In this document: positions 37,149 through 45,577 of the stretch, in pieces
How the letters are laid out: every line of letters begins with the position of its first letter
Position numbering within the stretch: the stretch's first letter is position 1
NCBI GenBank assembly: GCA_913049785.1
Contig: CAJWXP010000001.1
Location: forward strand, 44,956 to 108,955
Direction of reading: 5' to 3'
DNA from: an uncultured Dehalococcoidia bacterium
GTDB taxonomy: Bacteria; Chloroflexota; Dehalococcoidia; Lucifugimonadales; UBA1127
Length of the DNA: 64,000 nt
The notes under the pieces: model-generated
What the model was told of the DNA's origin: nothing
The model's database searches: none
What the model saw: the letters and a program-made list of their open reading frames with translations, nothing else
Made by a program: the position numbers and the translations under genes

Positions 37149-37539
37149 GGTATGACGTCACATTCCTCTGTCGATTCCAATGGCAAGATAATTCGTATCT
37201 ATGGTTGGCCGCATTATAGGTGTCAACAAACGGGCTGTCTATGCAAATTTCATAGGATAAACGGACACCCGTTGGAACCAATCTTTGGGCTGGGGAGTTG
37301 AAACAACGCAAGGTCAGTGCATATGACATGCACGGTTGGAGATGATTTAGGGATGAAATCACGACGTCAGGCCAGTGTTTAAATGCTAATTTCAAATACA
37401 TATTTCATGTCACTTCATGTATTCTCAAACATTTCTTAAAAAAGTATGAAACTTTTCTTATAACTTATCTTGACATCGAACAAAGTGCTATGTACACTGT
37501 GAGCAACGAGGGAGTTCTGTTATTGGTTGGGAGGGGTTT
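37149..37539. other. AT-rich intergenic region, 391 bases
   Basis: A divergent control region between acpS and the small HTH-like gene. The right half (from about 37380) is markedly AT-rich and includes a repeated TTCATGT (about 37404-37421) that could be an operator. I see no ORF with a ribosome binding site and no RNA structure I can name. Confidence 0.5.
37470..37498 (+). promoter_or_regulatory. sigma-70-type promoter
   Basis: A perfect TTGACA (37470-37475), a 17-base gap, then TACACT (37493-37498). It points to the 75-residue HTH-like gene, leaving a leader of about 35 bases. Confidence 0.6.
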
Positions 37540-37767
37540 ATGGCTCGCAAAACACCGTTGATGCTTAGAGTGGAAGAGCAGTACAAGAGACCCTTGGAAA
37601 AGCTGCTTCCAGAGATGGTCAATGAGATGGGGCTCTCTGCTACCGCAGATGAGTTCAAGGTCAGCAAGGCAACTCTGGGATATTGGCTACTGAAGCTAGG
37701 GATCAACGTCAGACGTGTCGCCCTAGCACCTGGAGAGACCCTGGAGATCAAACACTTAACTAGTTAA
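37540..37767 (+). CDS. small HTH-like DNA-binding protein
   Basis: 75 residues: MARKTPLMLRVEEQYKRPLE, then KLLPEMVNEMGLSATADEFK, and VSKATLGYWLLKLGINVRRV. The middle looks like a helix-turn-helix in which VSKATLGYWLLKLG is the recognition helix, similar to the short HTH of transposase or sigma-like regulators. A strong promoter precedes it and a terminator follows, so it is an independent transcript. It may be a small regulator of its own AT-rich upstream region; the target is unknown. Confidence 0.65.
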   Translation: MARKTPLMLRVEEQYKRPLEKLLPEMVNEMGLSATADEFKVSKATLGYWLLKLGINVRRVALAPGETLEIKHLTS

Positions 37768-37792
37768 TTACCGTCCGCGTGGTCGGGTCTTT

Positions 37793-37831
37793 AGCCCTTG
37801 TGTCTCAGAGGGGGAGACGCAAGGGCTTTTT
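37793..37831 (+). terminator. terminator after the HTH-like gene
   Basis: A 13-bp stem with one G-T pair (37794-37806 and 37814-37826), seven-base loop, followed by TTTTTCTTT. Confidence 0.85.
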
Positions 37832-37895
37832 CTTTGGCTTCCGGAAATGTGACATAAATTGTCTCGGTTGTGGAGGCGGGCCAGGCCGATGGGGG

Positions 37896-38672
37896 TTATT
37901 CCTGCGATGATGTATTAATGAGGCCCGCCATGTAACCGGCGCCAAAGCCGTTATCGATGTTCACCACGCTTACCCCTGGTGAGCAGCTGCTGAGCATTCC
38001 CAACAACGCGGCAATTCCGCCGAAGCTCGCCCCGTAACCGATGCTTGTTGGAACAGCAATGATCGGGGCGGAAACGAGGCCGCTCACCAAACTGGGGAGG
38101 GCTCCTTCCATTCCGGCCACTGCAATGATGACTCTGGCTTTCTGGAGCGTGGGTAACTGGTCAAGCACCCTGTGAACGCCCGCCACTCCAACATCGGTTA
38201 TGCGCTCCACGTCGCAGCCCATGAGGTGTGCTGTGAGTGCTGCTTCGTCCGCTACAGGAAGGTCGCTGGTTCCCGCTGTGACGATCAGCACCCCTGGCGT
38301 GAGAACGAGATTGACTCGTCGGTCCACCACGATGGCTTTGGCTGCCTCGTGGAATACCGCGTCCGGATCTGAAGAACGGACGAGCGCGTACGCTTCCTGG
38401 CTTGCGCGAGTGACCAGCACGGTGTCTGTCTTTTCCGCCAGGCTTTTGGTGATAGCTGCAATCTGCTCAGGGGTTTTGCCAAGGCCAAGGACGACCTCGG
38501 GGAACCCTCGTCGCAGGGCACGATGATGGTCCAGTTTCGCGAAGCCCAGATCCTCATACGGGAGATGCTTCAACTCTGTGAGCGCCTCCTCGATCGACAC
38601 ATCGCCGTGCTGAAGTCCTTCCAGCAGATATTTGAGTTTCTCCGAATCTATGGGAACCCCCCGTGAAAGCAT
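37896..38672 (-). CDS. larB: LarB-like nickel-pincer cofactor biosynthesis carboxylase
   Basis: 258 residues. The N-terminus (DSEKLKYLLEGLQHGDVSIE, LPYEDLGFAKLDHHRALRRG) and GFPEVVLGLGKTPEQIAAI are typical of LarB. The C-terminal half is PurE-like: VTAGTSDLPVADEAALTAHL, VAGMEGALPSLVSGLVSAPI and VNIDNGFGAGYMAGLI. LarB carboxylates and hydrolyses nicotinic acid adenine dinucleotide as the first step toward the nickel pincer cofactor of lactate racemase and relatives. larC and larE are not in this window. Start: several in-frame starts exist near 38672. Confidence 0.87.
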   Translation of the reverse strand: MLSRGVPIDSEKLKYLLEGLQHGDVSIEEALTELKHLPYEDLGFAKLDHHRALRRGFPEVVLGLGKTPEQIAAITKSLAEKTDTVLVTRASQEAYALVRSSDPDAVFHEAAKAIVVDRRVNLVLTPGVLIVTAGTSDLPVADEAALTAHLMGCDVERITDVGVAGVHRVLDQLPTLQKARVIIAVAGMEGALPSLVSGLVSAPIIAVPTSIGYGASFGGIAALLGMLSSCSPGVSVVNIDNGFGAGYMAGLINTSSQE

Positions 38673-38739
38673 GGATTTTCGTGCGGACTCATCGTATCAT
38701 AGGCGCCCCAAACTGGCGCGAAAGTCGCAGCAAAATCCG

Positions 38740-38768
38740 TTGCGGACTGAGTAGTGCCAGCATATACT
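38740..38768 (+). promoter_or_regulatory. putative promoter of dnaN
   Basis: TTGCGG (38740-38745), a 17-base gap and TATACT (38763-38768), 26 bases before ATG 38795. Confidence 0.5.
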
Positions 38769-38794
38769 TGGGCAAACTTTTCGGAGAGATGTAT

Positions 38795-39919
38795 ATGAAC
38801 GTGTCCTGCCTTCAGGAGACCTTAAACAAGGGCCTCGGTATTGTTGGCAGAGCCGTGGCCACGCGTACCACTCTGCCTATCACCCAGAACGTGTTGATTT
38901 CCACGGACCAGGGCAGGCTGAAGCTGACCGCCACCAACTTGGAAGTCGCAATCAGTACTTGGATAGGCGCTACAGTGGAGGATGAGGGGGATATCACGAT
39001 CCCTGCGAGGCTGCTCTCTGAATTTGTCGGCTCCCTATTGAACGAGAAGGTGGACATGGTCACCACCACTCAGCCCCAGGCTATGACGCTGACGTGCGCC
39101 CGTTACGAGGCGAGGATCATAGGCACCGATGCTGGCGAGTTCCCTCCGATTCCGACGGTCGACGACGGTGTCACTGCGAAGATCGACCCCACCGTGCTGA
39201 AGAAGGCGATTGGGCAGGTGGTCTTTGCTGCAGCTACGGAAGAGTCACGCCCCGTTTTGACCGGCGTGAAGCTTGAGCTTGAAGACGACCGGTTCACCCT
39301 TGCCGCCGCTGATGGTTTCCGCCTGGCGGTACACAAGGGCAAGCTGGTAGAAGCTGTTGCCGAGCCTACGGAGGTCATCATCCCAGCCAGGACGCTAAAC
39401 GAGCTGAACCGCCTGCTGGGCGATCAGTCTGAGCCTGTTGAGTTGGTGCTGTCTCCCACGCGAGGGCAGGCGCTCTTCCGTTTGAACAACGTCGAAGTGG
39501 TATCGCAGCTCATCCAGGGAGCGTTCCCCAACTACGCACAGCTGATTCCCCAGAGCTACACCACGAAAGCGGGTCTAAAGGTAGATGAATGCCTGCGTGC
39601 AGCGCGTACGGCCGCCATCTTCGCCCGTGACAGCTCGGGGATCGTGCGACTGCACATCCAGGATGGCCCTCCAGGGTCGCTACAGGTGTTGGCGCGTGCA
39701 GAAGAGGTTGGCGAGAACACAGCCGAGATGGATGCTGTAGTCGAGGGTGGCGAGGCGAAGATCGCCTTCAACGCCAAATACCTTATCGACGTTCTGGGTG
39801 TCATTGAATCCGACGATGTAGCGCTGGAAGTCACCACGCCCTCAAGCCCTGGAGTACTGCGACCTTCAGACACAGAGGATTACATTCACGTGATCATGCC
39901 CATGTTCGTTCAGTGGTAG
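38795..39919 (+). CDS. dnaN: DNA polymerase III beta subunit (sliding clamp)
   Basis: 374 residues. ATG 38795 is preferred because GGAGAG (38783-38788) lies six bases upstream; ATG 38789 is too close and the open frame reaches back to 38663 without homology. Three clamp domains of ~120 residues are seen (MNVSCLQETLNKGLGIVGRA, ITIPARLLSEFVGSLLNEKV, LTGVKLELEDDRFTLAAADG, VIIPARTLNELNRLLGD). The C-terminal YIHVIMPMFVQW fits the end of the family. The clamp keeps the replicative polymerase on DNA. dnaA and recF are not next to it, and no DnaA-box cluster is seen, so this is not evidently the origin. Confidence 0.95.
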   Translation: MNVSCLQETLNKGLGIVGRAVATRTTLPITQNVLISTDQGRLKLTATNLEVAISTWIGATVEDEGDITIPARLLSEFVGSLLNEKVDMVTTTQPQAMTLTCARYEARIIGTDAGEFPPIPTVDDGVTAKIDPTVLKKAIGQVVFAAATEESRPVLTGVKLELEDDRFTLAAADGFRLAVHKGKLVEAVAEPTEVIIPARTLNELNRLLGDQSEPVELVLSPTRGQALFRLNNVEVVSQLIQGAFPNYAQLIPQSYTTKAGLKVDECLRAARTAAIFARDSSGIVRLHIQDGPPGSLQVLARAEEVGENTAEMDAVVEGGEAKIAFNAKYLIDVLGVIESDDVALEVTTPSSPGVLRPSDTEDYIHVIMPMFVQW

Positions 39920-40242
39920 TGCGAAGGTAGTAGCTTCTGTCTTATTCACCGTGTGACCTCGTGGGGCTTCAAATCGCTCAATGCCTACTATTCAGTGTGG
40001 CTTTGCGCTCGCGAAACTCTATTTCTCCAAAGTTTCCCACGGGCATCCTGCCCAGAACACCTGTCGATTGGTTTCAAATAAATTTCCAACAAATTTCCCC
40101 AACTCGAAATCAATCGACTGGTTGTTCTCGACTAAAACCGCCCAGATCCATCCATGAAGCCATTGCGCCCAGGGTTTGGTAGAATGCCGTTGCCGTTCCT
40201 CCATAAGTCGTCGCGCATGTTGGCGCTCCAGACGACCGTAGC
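39920..40242. other. intergenic region with an imperfect inverted repeat
   Basis: 323 bases between dnaN and the broken kinase gene. It contains arms of 13 bases (40063-40075 and 40106-40118) that pair with one G-T and enclose a 30-base AT-rich loop holding AAATTTCC twice. No T run follows, so it does not look like a terminator. No ORF is supported. Confidence 0.5.
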
Positions 40243-41707
40243 TTGTTGGTCAGGGGTGTGCAGGCTGTGAACGATTCACGCATCAAGATTCATCCGCTTT
40301 TATGGATCATCATCGGGGCCGTTACCACTGTCGCCGTCGCATGGTCTGCCTACCTCATCGCCCAACTGGAATGGGACGTGGAACTCGTGACGGCAACCGC
40401 GCTCCTAGCCTCGTTAGTCATGCTGGCGTGCCTGTTCCCCATCCCTGTGGCGCCAAGGGTCAAGGCTGGGATGACCACCGCCCCATTGTTCGCAGCCGCC
40501 ATCGTGCTGGGACCCGGGTGTGCCGTTCTCGCAGCTGTGGTCGGTGGAGCAGGCTACCAGGTGGCGCTACGGTTCCGCTCACCTGGCGTGCGGATGCCCT
40601 GATACCAGACCGTTTTCAACCTATCTGAGACGACGCTTTCAACAGGGATGGCCGCGTTCATCTTCGACCAGATAGCAGACGGGAGCCTGGTCAGTGCATC
40701 CATCCTTTTGGCAGCCACAGCTATGTACGTGATCAACAGTGGTCTGGTTTCTCTGATTGCAGCAACCCAATTACGACAAAACCCCGTCAGATTTTGGTTG
40801 GTCGGTACTAGAGAGGGTGGCCCCCCCTGAACTGAGTCTGTTCGCCTTTGGGTACCTGGGTGCGTTGGCGTATGAGGCGAATGCTCTGGCTATAGTAGCT
40901 GTGCTCTTGCCGGTATTCATTGTGTATCACGCGTTCTTTAAGCTAACGGCTACCAACACGCAATTGGAGCAGGCGCTAAGCAGCGTACAGACCCTTCAAG
41001 GGCAACTCCTGCAAAACGCCAAGCTGGCCACGCTAGGAACCCTTACCCTCGACCTGGCGCATCAGTTGAAGAACCCATTGTTCATCACCGGCCAGCTGGA
41101 AAACCTCATGTGGAAGATACCCAAAGACGACCCTGTCGCAATTCAGATGGACGAGGCGCTCCAGGCTGCCTGGCGCACAAACCAGCTCATCGAAGCGTTC
41201 CTGAACGAAGCACAGCAGCGTTGGTCTCCCATGAACATCGTCACGCTATTGAATGAAGCTGTTTCATCGGCAATGGCGAAGACCAACAAGCCGGTTTCCA
41301 TAGAGCGGGACTACTCAGCGGATGAAGCTGAAGCAGAGGGCATGCCCACGTTGATGAGAGAGGCCCTGATGAACCTGGTAGTCAATGCCGTTGATGCTGT
41401 GCCAGATGGCGGAACGGTTGGGGTATCAATTGAAAGAGACGCTCAAAAGGGAGTTGTCATAACCATCAGCGACAACGGCTCTGGAATCCCTGAGGAACAG
41501 ATGGAACACCTATTTGAGCCGTTCTGGACGTCAAAAGAGGATGGAACGGGGATAGGACTGTTCTCTGCGAAGCACATAGTTGAACTGCATCAGGGGCAGC
41601 TGAGTGTGGTTAGTCATGAGGGGCTGGGAACGCGGGTGGTTGTGACCTTACCTATCACGGGCCTTCAGGGGGAACGTATTGATATCCCAACCCCCGGACG
41701 TTCCTGA
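40243..41707 (+). pseudogene. membrane sensor histidine kinase, interrupted by TGA and a frameshift
   Basis: The first frame encodes a membrane domain (HPLLWIIIGAVTTVAVAWSA, then further helices) and meets TGA at 40600-40602 after RMP. It continues in frame with YQTVFNLSETTLSTGMAAFI and further helices until about 40800. There, near a run of seven C's (40822-40828), the match moves to the next frame (APPELSLFAFGYLGALAYEA). The C-terminal kinase part is intact: H-box LTLDLAHQLKNPLF, N-box NLVVNAVDAVPDGG, and DNGSGIPEEQMEHLFEPF with GTGIGL. Trp is plausible at the TGA. The 3' end overlaps the convergent response-regulator gene by 53 bases. Two lesions suggest decay of a two-component sensor. 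Confidence 0.68.
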
Positions 41708-42353
41708 TCATGTTGTGGGACTTCGCGGAAGTCTCAAGCTTGCGACGTAGGGATGACACGTACCATTTGAGGCTATCCTGAGAGCCCAGTTCCGTATCCC
41801 AAACCTCGCTGAGCAACTCATCGTGGGTGGCCACGCGGTGCCGGGTGTTCACAAGGTAGGCAAGCAACTTGAACTCCAGCGGGGATACATGGATCGTCTG
41901 TCCCTTTACCAGCACCAGGTGGGTGGGAGTGTCCAGATCTAAGAGTGCGTCCCTGTAGTGCGATGCCGACTCCTCTGGAGCAGCAGCGCGTCTAAGCAGC
42001 GATCGCACCCTGGCGAGGAAGGGCTCACGTGAGACCGGCTTGATGACGTACTCATCTGCGCCTACGTCTAACCCTCGTACCTGGTCCGCATCTTCACTCA
42101 GGGCGCTAAGAACCATCACCGGTGCTTCCGATAGTTCCCTGATGCGGTGGATCAACTGAAACCCGTTCATCCCGGGCATCCGCAGGTCTACGATGCTCAG
42201 GGTAGGACGGAGTTCATTGAACAGTTTTAGGGCACCTTCTGCGGTTGCCGCAGTGGTTACCTCATAGTCCTGTTCCTCCAACCACTCTCTCAGCATCTCC
42301 AGTACCTGGAACTCGTCGTCCACCAGGAGAATGCTGGAGTTGCTCATCGCCAT
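41655..42353 (-). CDS. OmpR/PhoB-family response regulator
   Basis: About 232 residues. The receiver domain has SSILLVDDEFQVLEMLREWL, the phosphorylated Asp in SIVDLRMPGMNGFQ, VMVLSALSEDADQVRGLDVG and the switch Lys in YVIKPVSREP. The winged-helix output has IHVSPLEFKLLAYLVNTRHR, ELLSEVWDTELGSQDSLKWY, SSLRRKLE and RGLGYQYVPPEGP. ATG 42353 is taken; an in-frame ATG at 42407 is farther from any family match. It is convergent to, and overlaps the tail of, a broken histidine kinase that may have been its partner; if so it is now controlled by another kinase. Confidence 0.9.
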   Translation of the reverse strand: MAMSNSSILLVDDEFQVLEMLREWLEEQDYEVTTAATAEGALKLFNELRPTLSIVDLRMPGMNGFQLIHRIRELSEAPVMVLSALSEDADQVRGLDVGADEYVIKPVSREPFLARVRSLLRRAAAPEESASHYRDALLDLDTPTHLVLVKGQTIHVSPLEFKLLAYLVNTRHRVATHDELLSEVWDTELGSQDSLKWYVSSLRRKLETSAKSHNMIRNVRGLGYQYVPPEGP

Positions 42354-42624
42354 GGTTCTCACCAACAGTGGGATTCCCTCAAAGGGCTCAACAAGACCTC
42401 GATACAAGAGACACTACGTGTCACGTCGACCCGATGTCAAGCGGAAATCGAGGTAGAGATACCGTGACTGGCTTCAAAGAACCACGCAGCTATAGGCATC
42501 ATGGGGAATGCAGATCGTTCGAAAGAAAGGTGCATGTCACAGGCTCGAGAGTGACAAAGCGGTTGTGGGAAGTATGTGTCGAACATCGACGGGCACTCGA
42601 TCGACAATGTTGCCCACGACACTC

Positions 42625-42653
42625 TTGACAGAGGCGTCTCGTGACGTTATTGT
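42625..42653 (+). promoter_or_regulatory. sigma-70-type promoter for a leaderless transcript
   Basis: A perfect TTGACA (42625-42630), a 17-base gap and TATTGT (42648-42653), ending six bases before ATG 42660. The transcript would start at the start codon. Confidence 0.55.
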
Positions 42654-42659
42654 ATTTCT

Positions 42660-43136
42660 ATGACACAAGACACACGGCCTACATTTGAATTGACTTTGGG
42701 TGAGGTGTCTCTCAAGGCACCTGAGACGCCTCTGTACCTGGCTCTCGCAGCGCAGGTACTTGAGGTGCGTCGGCAGGAGCTTCAAGAGAGGGGCGTTGGG
42801 ACGATCTCTTCACCTGGAGTTGGTGCTGTGCCTGTGGAAACCCCTGCTCCGACTCAGGAAGCCACGGCGCCTGTGACACAACCGGTAGCTGCGCCAGCGC
42901 CTGCACCTGTGACGGCTGCGACGCCTCCTACACGCAGGGCGCGGTGGTTCCATGACCAGTTCCCGCAGATCACCTTTGAGGACGGCTCCACACAGGTGAT
43001 GCCATCATTGGACGCATTGAAGGAGTTGTTGCGGAACCGTGGCTTACAGCCCCACCCACGTGGGGACGCTTCGATGTTGCTGTGGCAGGTGCGGAACCGT
43101 TTAGGGTTGACCGTGACGCAAGTGGAGCACGCCTAA
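42660..43136 (+). CDS. hypothetical two-part protein with Ala/Pro-rich linker
   Basis: 158 residues, no known family. A short N-terminal part (MTQDTRPTFELTLGEVSLKA, PLYLALAAQVLEVRRQEL) is joined by a ~50-residue Ala/Pro/Thr/Val linker to a C-terminal part (RARWFHDQFPQITFEDGSTQ, VMPSLDALKELLRNRGLQPH, LLWQVRNRLGLTVTQVEHA). There are no signal peptide or membrane helices. A flexible linker between two small folded parts suggests a scaffold or adaptor role; this is only inference. It has its own near-consensus promoter and faces the uvrC gene, whose stop is 20 bases away. Confidence 0.65.
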   Translation: MTQDTRPTFELTLGEVSLKAPETPLYLALAAQVLEVRRQELQERGVGTISSPGVGAVPVETPAPTQEATAPVTQPVAAPAPAPVTAATPPTRRARWFHDQFPQITFEDGSTQVMPSLDALKELLRNRGLQPHPRGDASMLLWQVRNRLGLTVTQVEHA

Positions 43137-43156
43137 GCGCTGCAGGAACCTGTCCC

Positions 43157-45049
43157 CTACAACTGCTCTTTGATGTTCTGAGCAAGAGCCAATGTCATCC
43201 CCTGAACTGTGGTCAACTCTTCCATGGTTGCTTCACGTATCCCCTGAACGCTCCCAAATCGTTGGATCAACAGCTTCCGCCTCTTTGGCCCTATCCCCTG
43301 CACCGTGTCTAAGCCAGATTGTGTCTGTCGCTTTGACCGAAGCTTTTGGTGGTAGGTGATGGCGAACCGGTGGGCTTCATCGCGAACGCGCTGCACCAGG
43401 AACAGCCCCTGAGAGTTGCGAGGCAGGATCATAGGGTCAGGACTGTGGGGGACAAAGACTTCTTCTTCCTGTTTGGCCAGGGAGGCTAACGGTACCTGGT
43501 CTGTAGATATCCCCATCTCCATGAAAACAGTCTGCACAGCTGAAAGGTGGCCTTTGCCGCCATCGATGAGAATCAGGTCAGGAACGTTTTCCCACGAGTC
43601 GTCTGCGGGCTTTGTTTCTGATTCCGGGGTCTCGCCTTCCTGCTTGGCCATACGCTTAAAGCGGCGTTGCAGCATTTCCTTCATCATTGCGAAGTCGTCG
43701 GGCCCGTCCACCGTTTTGATCTTGAACCTGCGGTAGTGCTGCTTGCTAGGGCTCCCGTTCTGGAACACCACCATGCTGCCTACAGCGTCTGTGCCGCTGA
43801 TGTTGGAGATGTCATAGCACTCGATGCGGTTCGGCAGCCGTGGGAGGCTCAGGGCTTCCTGAACCTCGGCTAGGGCCGTATCGAGTGCGCCCTGGCCTGC
43901 GAGCCTTCGGATCCTGGACATGCTCAGGCCTTGGGCCGCGTTCTCCGCCACAAGGGACACCAGCTTCCGCTTCTCGCCTCGCACGGGGATGTGGAGAGAG
44001 ACAGGCCCGCCTCGTCGCGAAGAGAGCCACTCCGTCAGCAGAGGAGTCTCATCAGCTTCATGTTGAATGACCACCAGGGGAGGGACGAAGGAAGCGCGAT
44101 CATAAAACTGCTGAATGAAGGTGCCAATGACCTTGCCCTCTTCTTCATCTTGAACGCCGTCCATAATGAAGTGGTCCCGTCCTACCAGCTTCCCCTTCCG
44201 GATGAAGAACGCCTCTACCCACGCCTCGTTGCGTTCCTGGGCCATTGCCACCACATCCATGTCCTGGCTGCGTAGTGAGACCATCTTCTGCTCTTCATTG
44301 ACCCGCTCTATCGCCTGCATCTGATCCCGTATGCGCGCTGCCTGCTCAAACTCCAGGTTTTCAGCGGCGCTGGCCATGCGACGATTAAGTTGCCTGACAA
44401 CGTCTCCGGTCTTCCCTTCAAGGAACATCAAGACCTGCTCTATCACCTCTCGATAACTCGTCTGGTCGGCGTATCCCACACAGGGCGCTACACACCGATG
44501 TATGTAGTACTCCAGGCAAGGACGAGCGTCCGTGCCGGTGATGGTTTTGGTGCAGGACCGATAGGGGAAGAGCTTCTTCAGTAGGTCTAGCGTCTTGCGA
44601 ATAGAGCCGGTGCTGGCGAAGGGTCCGAAGTATCGAGCGCCATCGTTCAGTACTCTGCGCGTGAAGTAGACCTGTGGGAACTCCTCCCTGGGGTCGATCT
44701 TGATGTAAGGGTAGGTCTTATCGTCACGGAGTCGTGTGTTGTAGGGGGGGCGATGACGCTTAATGAGGGTGTTTTCCAGGATGAGCGCTTCGCTCTCAGA
44801 ATCCGTCACCACAAACTCGAAATCGACTGCCTGCTGCATCAGTCGCCGCGTCTTCGGCATCATGCCATAGGGTGTTCCGAAGTAGGACCGGAGGCGGTTG
44901 CGGAGGTTGGCAGCCTTGCCCACATACAGGAATCTACTGGATGTGTCCTTGAAGAGGTAAACACCCGGGCGAAGGGGTACGGAAGGCAAGCGCTCTCGCA
45001 TCTCAGCGTTTTCTTTGGTCTGGTTATCGGTAGTTATAGCCATCTTCAT
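43157..45049 (-). CDS. uvrC: excinuclease ABC subunit C
   Basis: 630 residues. The N-terminal GIY-YIG nuclease is seen in LRPGVYLFKDTSSRFLYVGK and ANLRNRLRSYF. A UvrB-interacting coiled coil (DVVRQLNRRMASAAENLEFE) follows, then the RNase H-like C-terminal nuclease (IECYDISNISGTDAVGSMVV, DLILIDGGKGHLSAVQTVF) and paired HhH motifs (LDTVQGIGPKRRKLLIQRFG). It makes both cuts around DNA lesions in nucleotide excision repair. uvrA and uvrB are not in the window. Confidence 0.96.
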   Translation of the reverse strand: MKMAITTDNQTKENAEMRERLPSVPLRPGVYLFKDTSSRFLYVGKAANLRNRLRSYFGTPYGMMPKTRRLMQQAVDFEFVVTDSESEALILENTLIKRHRPPYNTRLRDDKTYPYIKIDPREEFPQVYFTRRVLNDGARYFGPFASTGSIRKTLDLLKKLFPYRSCTKTITGTDARPCLEYYIHRCVAPCVGYADQTSYREVIEQVLMFLEGKTGDVVRQLNRRMASAAENLEFEQAARIRDQMQAIERVNEEQKMVSLRSQDMDVVAMAQERNEAWVEAFFIRKGKLVGRDHFIMDGVQDEEEGKVIGTFIQQFYDRASFVPPLVVIQHEADETPLLTEWLSSRRGGPVSLHIPVRGEKRKLVSLVAENAAQGLSMSRIRRLAGQGALDTALAEVQEALSLPRLPNRIECYDISNISGTDAVGSMVVFQNGSPSKQHYRRFKIKTVDGPDDFAMMKEMLQRRFKRMAKQEGETPESETKPADDSWENVPDLILIDGGKGHLSAVQTVFMEMGISTDQVPLASLAKQEEEVFVPHSPDPMILPRNSQGLFLVQRVRDEAHRFAITYHQKLRSKRQTQSGLDTVQGIGPKRRKLLIQRFGSVQGIREATMEELTTVQGMTLALAQNIKEQL

Positions 45050-45172
45050 TCACGCTAGTACATCGTAAGAGCAAATCGTTGTCTGTGCTGAAGGCCAACA
45101 ACCTACGCAAGATACCGAGACACGCTGTAATCCAATACCCTTCTCGGTGTTGGGGCACCTAGGGAGAGCAGC

Positions 45173-45508
45173 TTAGCGAAGCAGGGTGGTGAACGTGATG
45201 AGAAGCGCCAGGACTACTGCGGCCAATATAGCAATACGAATAAGCTCTTTGGTCAGCAACAGGTCTCCCCGCATCGTTGTGCCGGATACTGTAGCTGCTA
45301 CGGGTTGAGGAGCTGGTGTAACCACACGTGGCGTGGGCTCCTGCACCTGGCTTGATGCCGCAGAATCTGTTGCCTCATCATCGGCGTCAGTGGCTTCAGC
45401 ATCCTGTGGCGTAGCAACTGCTGGTGCTGGCGCTTGGGGTTGTTCATTGTGCCTTCCGCGAGTGCGGTGGCCCCTGTGGGACGTAGACCCTCTTGAACTC
45501 CGGGGCAT
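45173..45508 (-). CDS. small tail-anchored membrane protein
   Basis: 111 residues. It starts at ATG 45508 with GGAGG six bases upstream. The N-terminus is very basic (MPRSSRGSTSHRGHRTRGRH), the middle is Ala/Pro/Asp/Glu-rich and probably unfolded, and one membrane helix ends the protein (ELIRIAILAAVVLALLITFT). No family recognised. The layout suggests a cytoplasmic tail, possibly nucleic-acid-binding, anchored by the C-terminal helix. It sits between uvrC and the cytidylate-kinase-like gene on the same strand. Confidence 0.65.
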   Translation of the reverse strand: MPRSSRGSTSHRGHRTRGRHNEQPQAPAPAVATPQDAEATDADDEATDSAASSQVQEPTPRVVTPAPQPVAATVSGTTMRGDLLLTKELIRIAILAAVVLALLITFTTLLR

Positions 45509-45577
45509 TGCTTTCCTCCACGCTATTGTGTGCTTCAGTGGGGGGCGTAGCGATTATTATTTGTTTAATGGATATGG

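Noticed and set aside
2656-40602. Reassignment of TGA to tryptophan
   Set aside because: TGA is the functional stop at several ATGA gene overlaps (20086-20089, 27623-27626, 52196-52199, 58411-58414), and two of the three TGA-bearing genes also have frameshifts.
2656-40602. Selenocysteine at the TGA codons at 2656, 6805 and 40600
   Set aside because: These positions are not redox motifs, and I see no SECIS-like hairpin with correct spacing; Trp is the expected or plausible residue.
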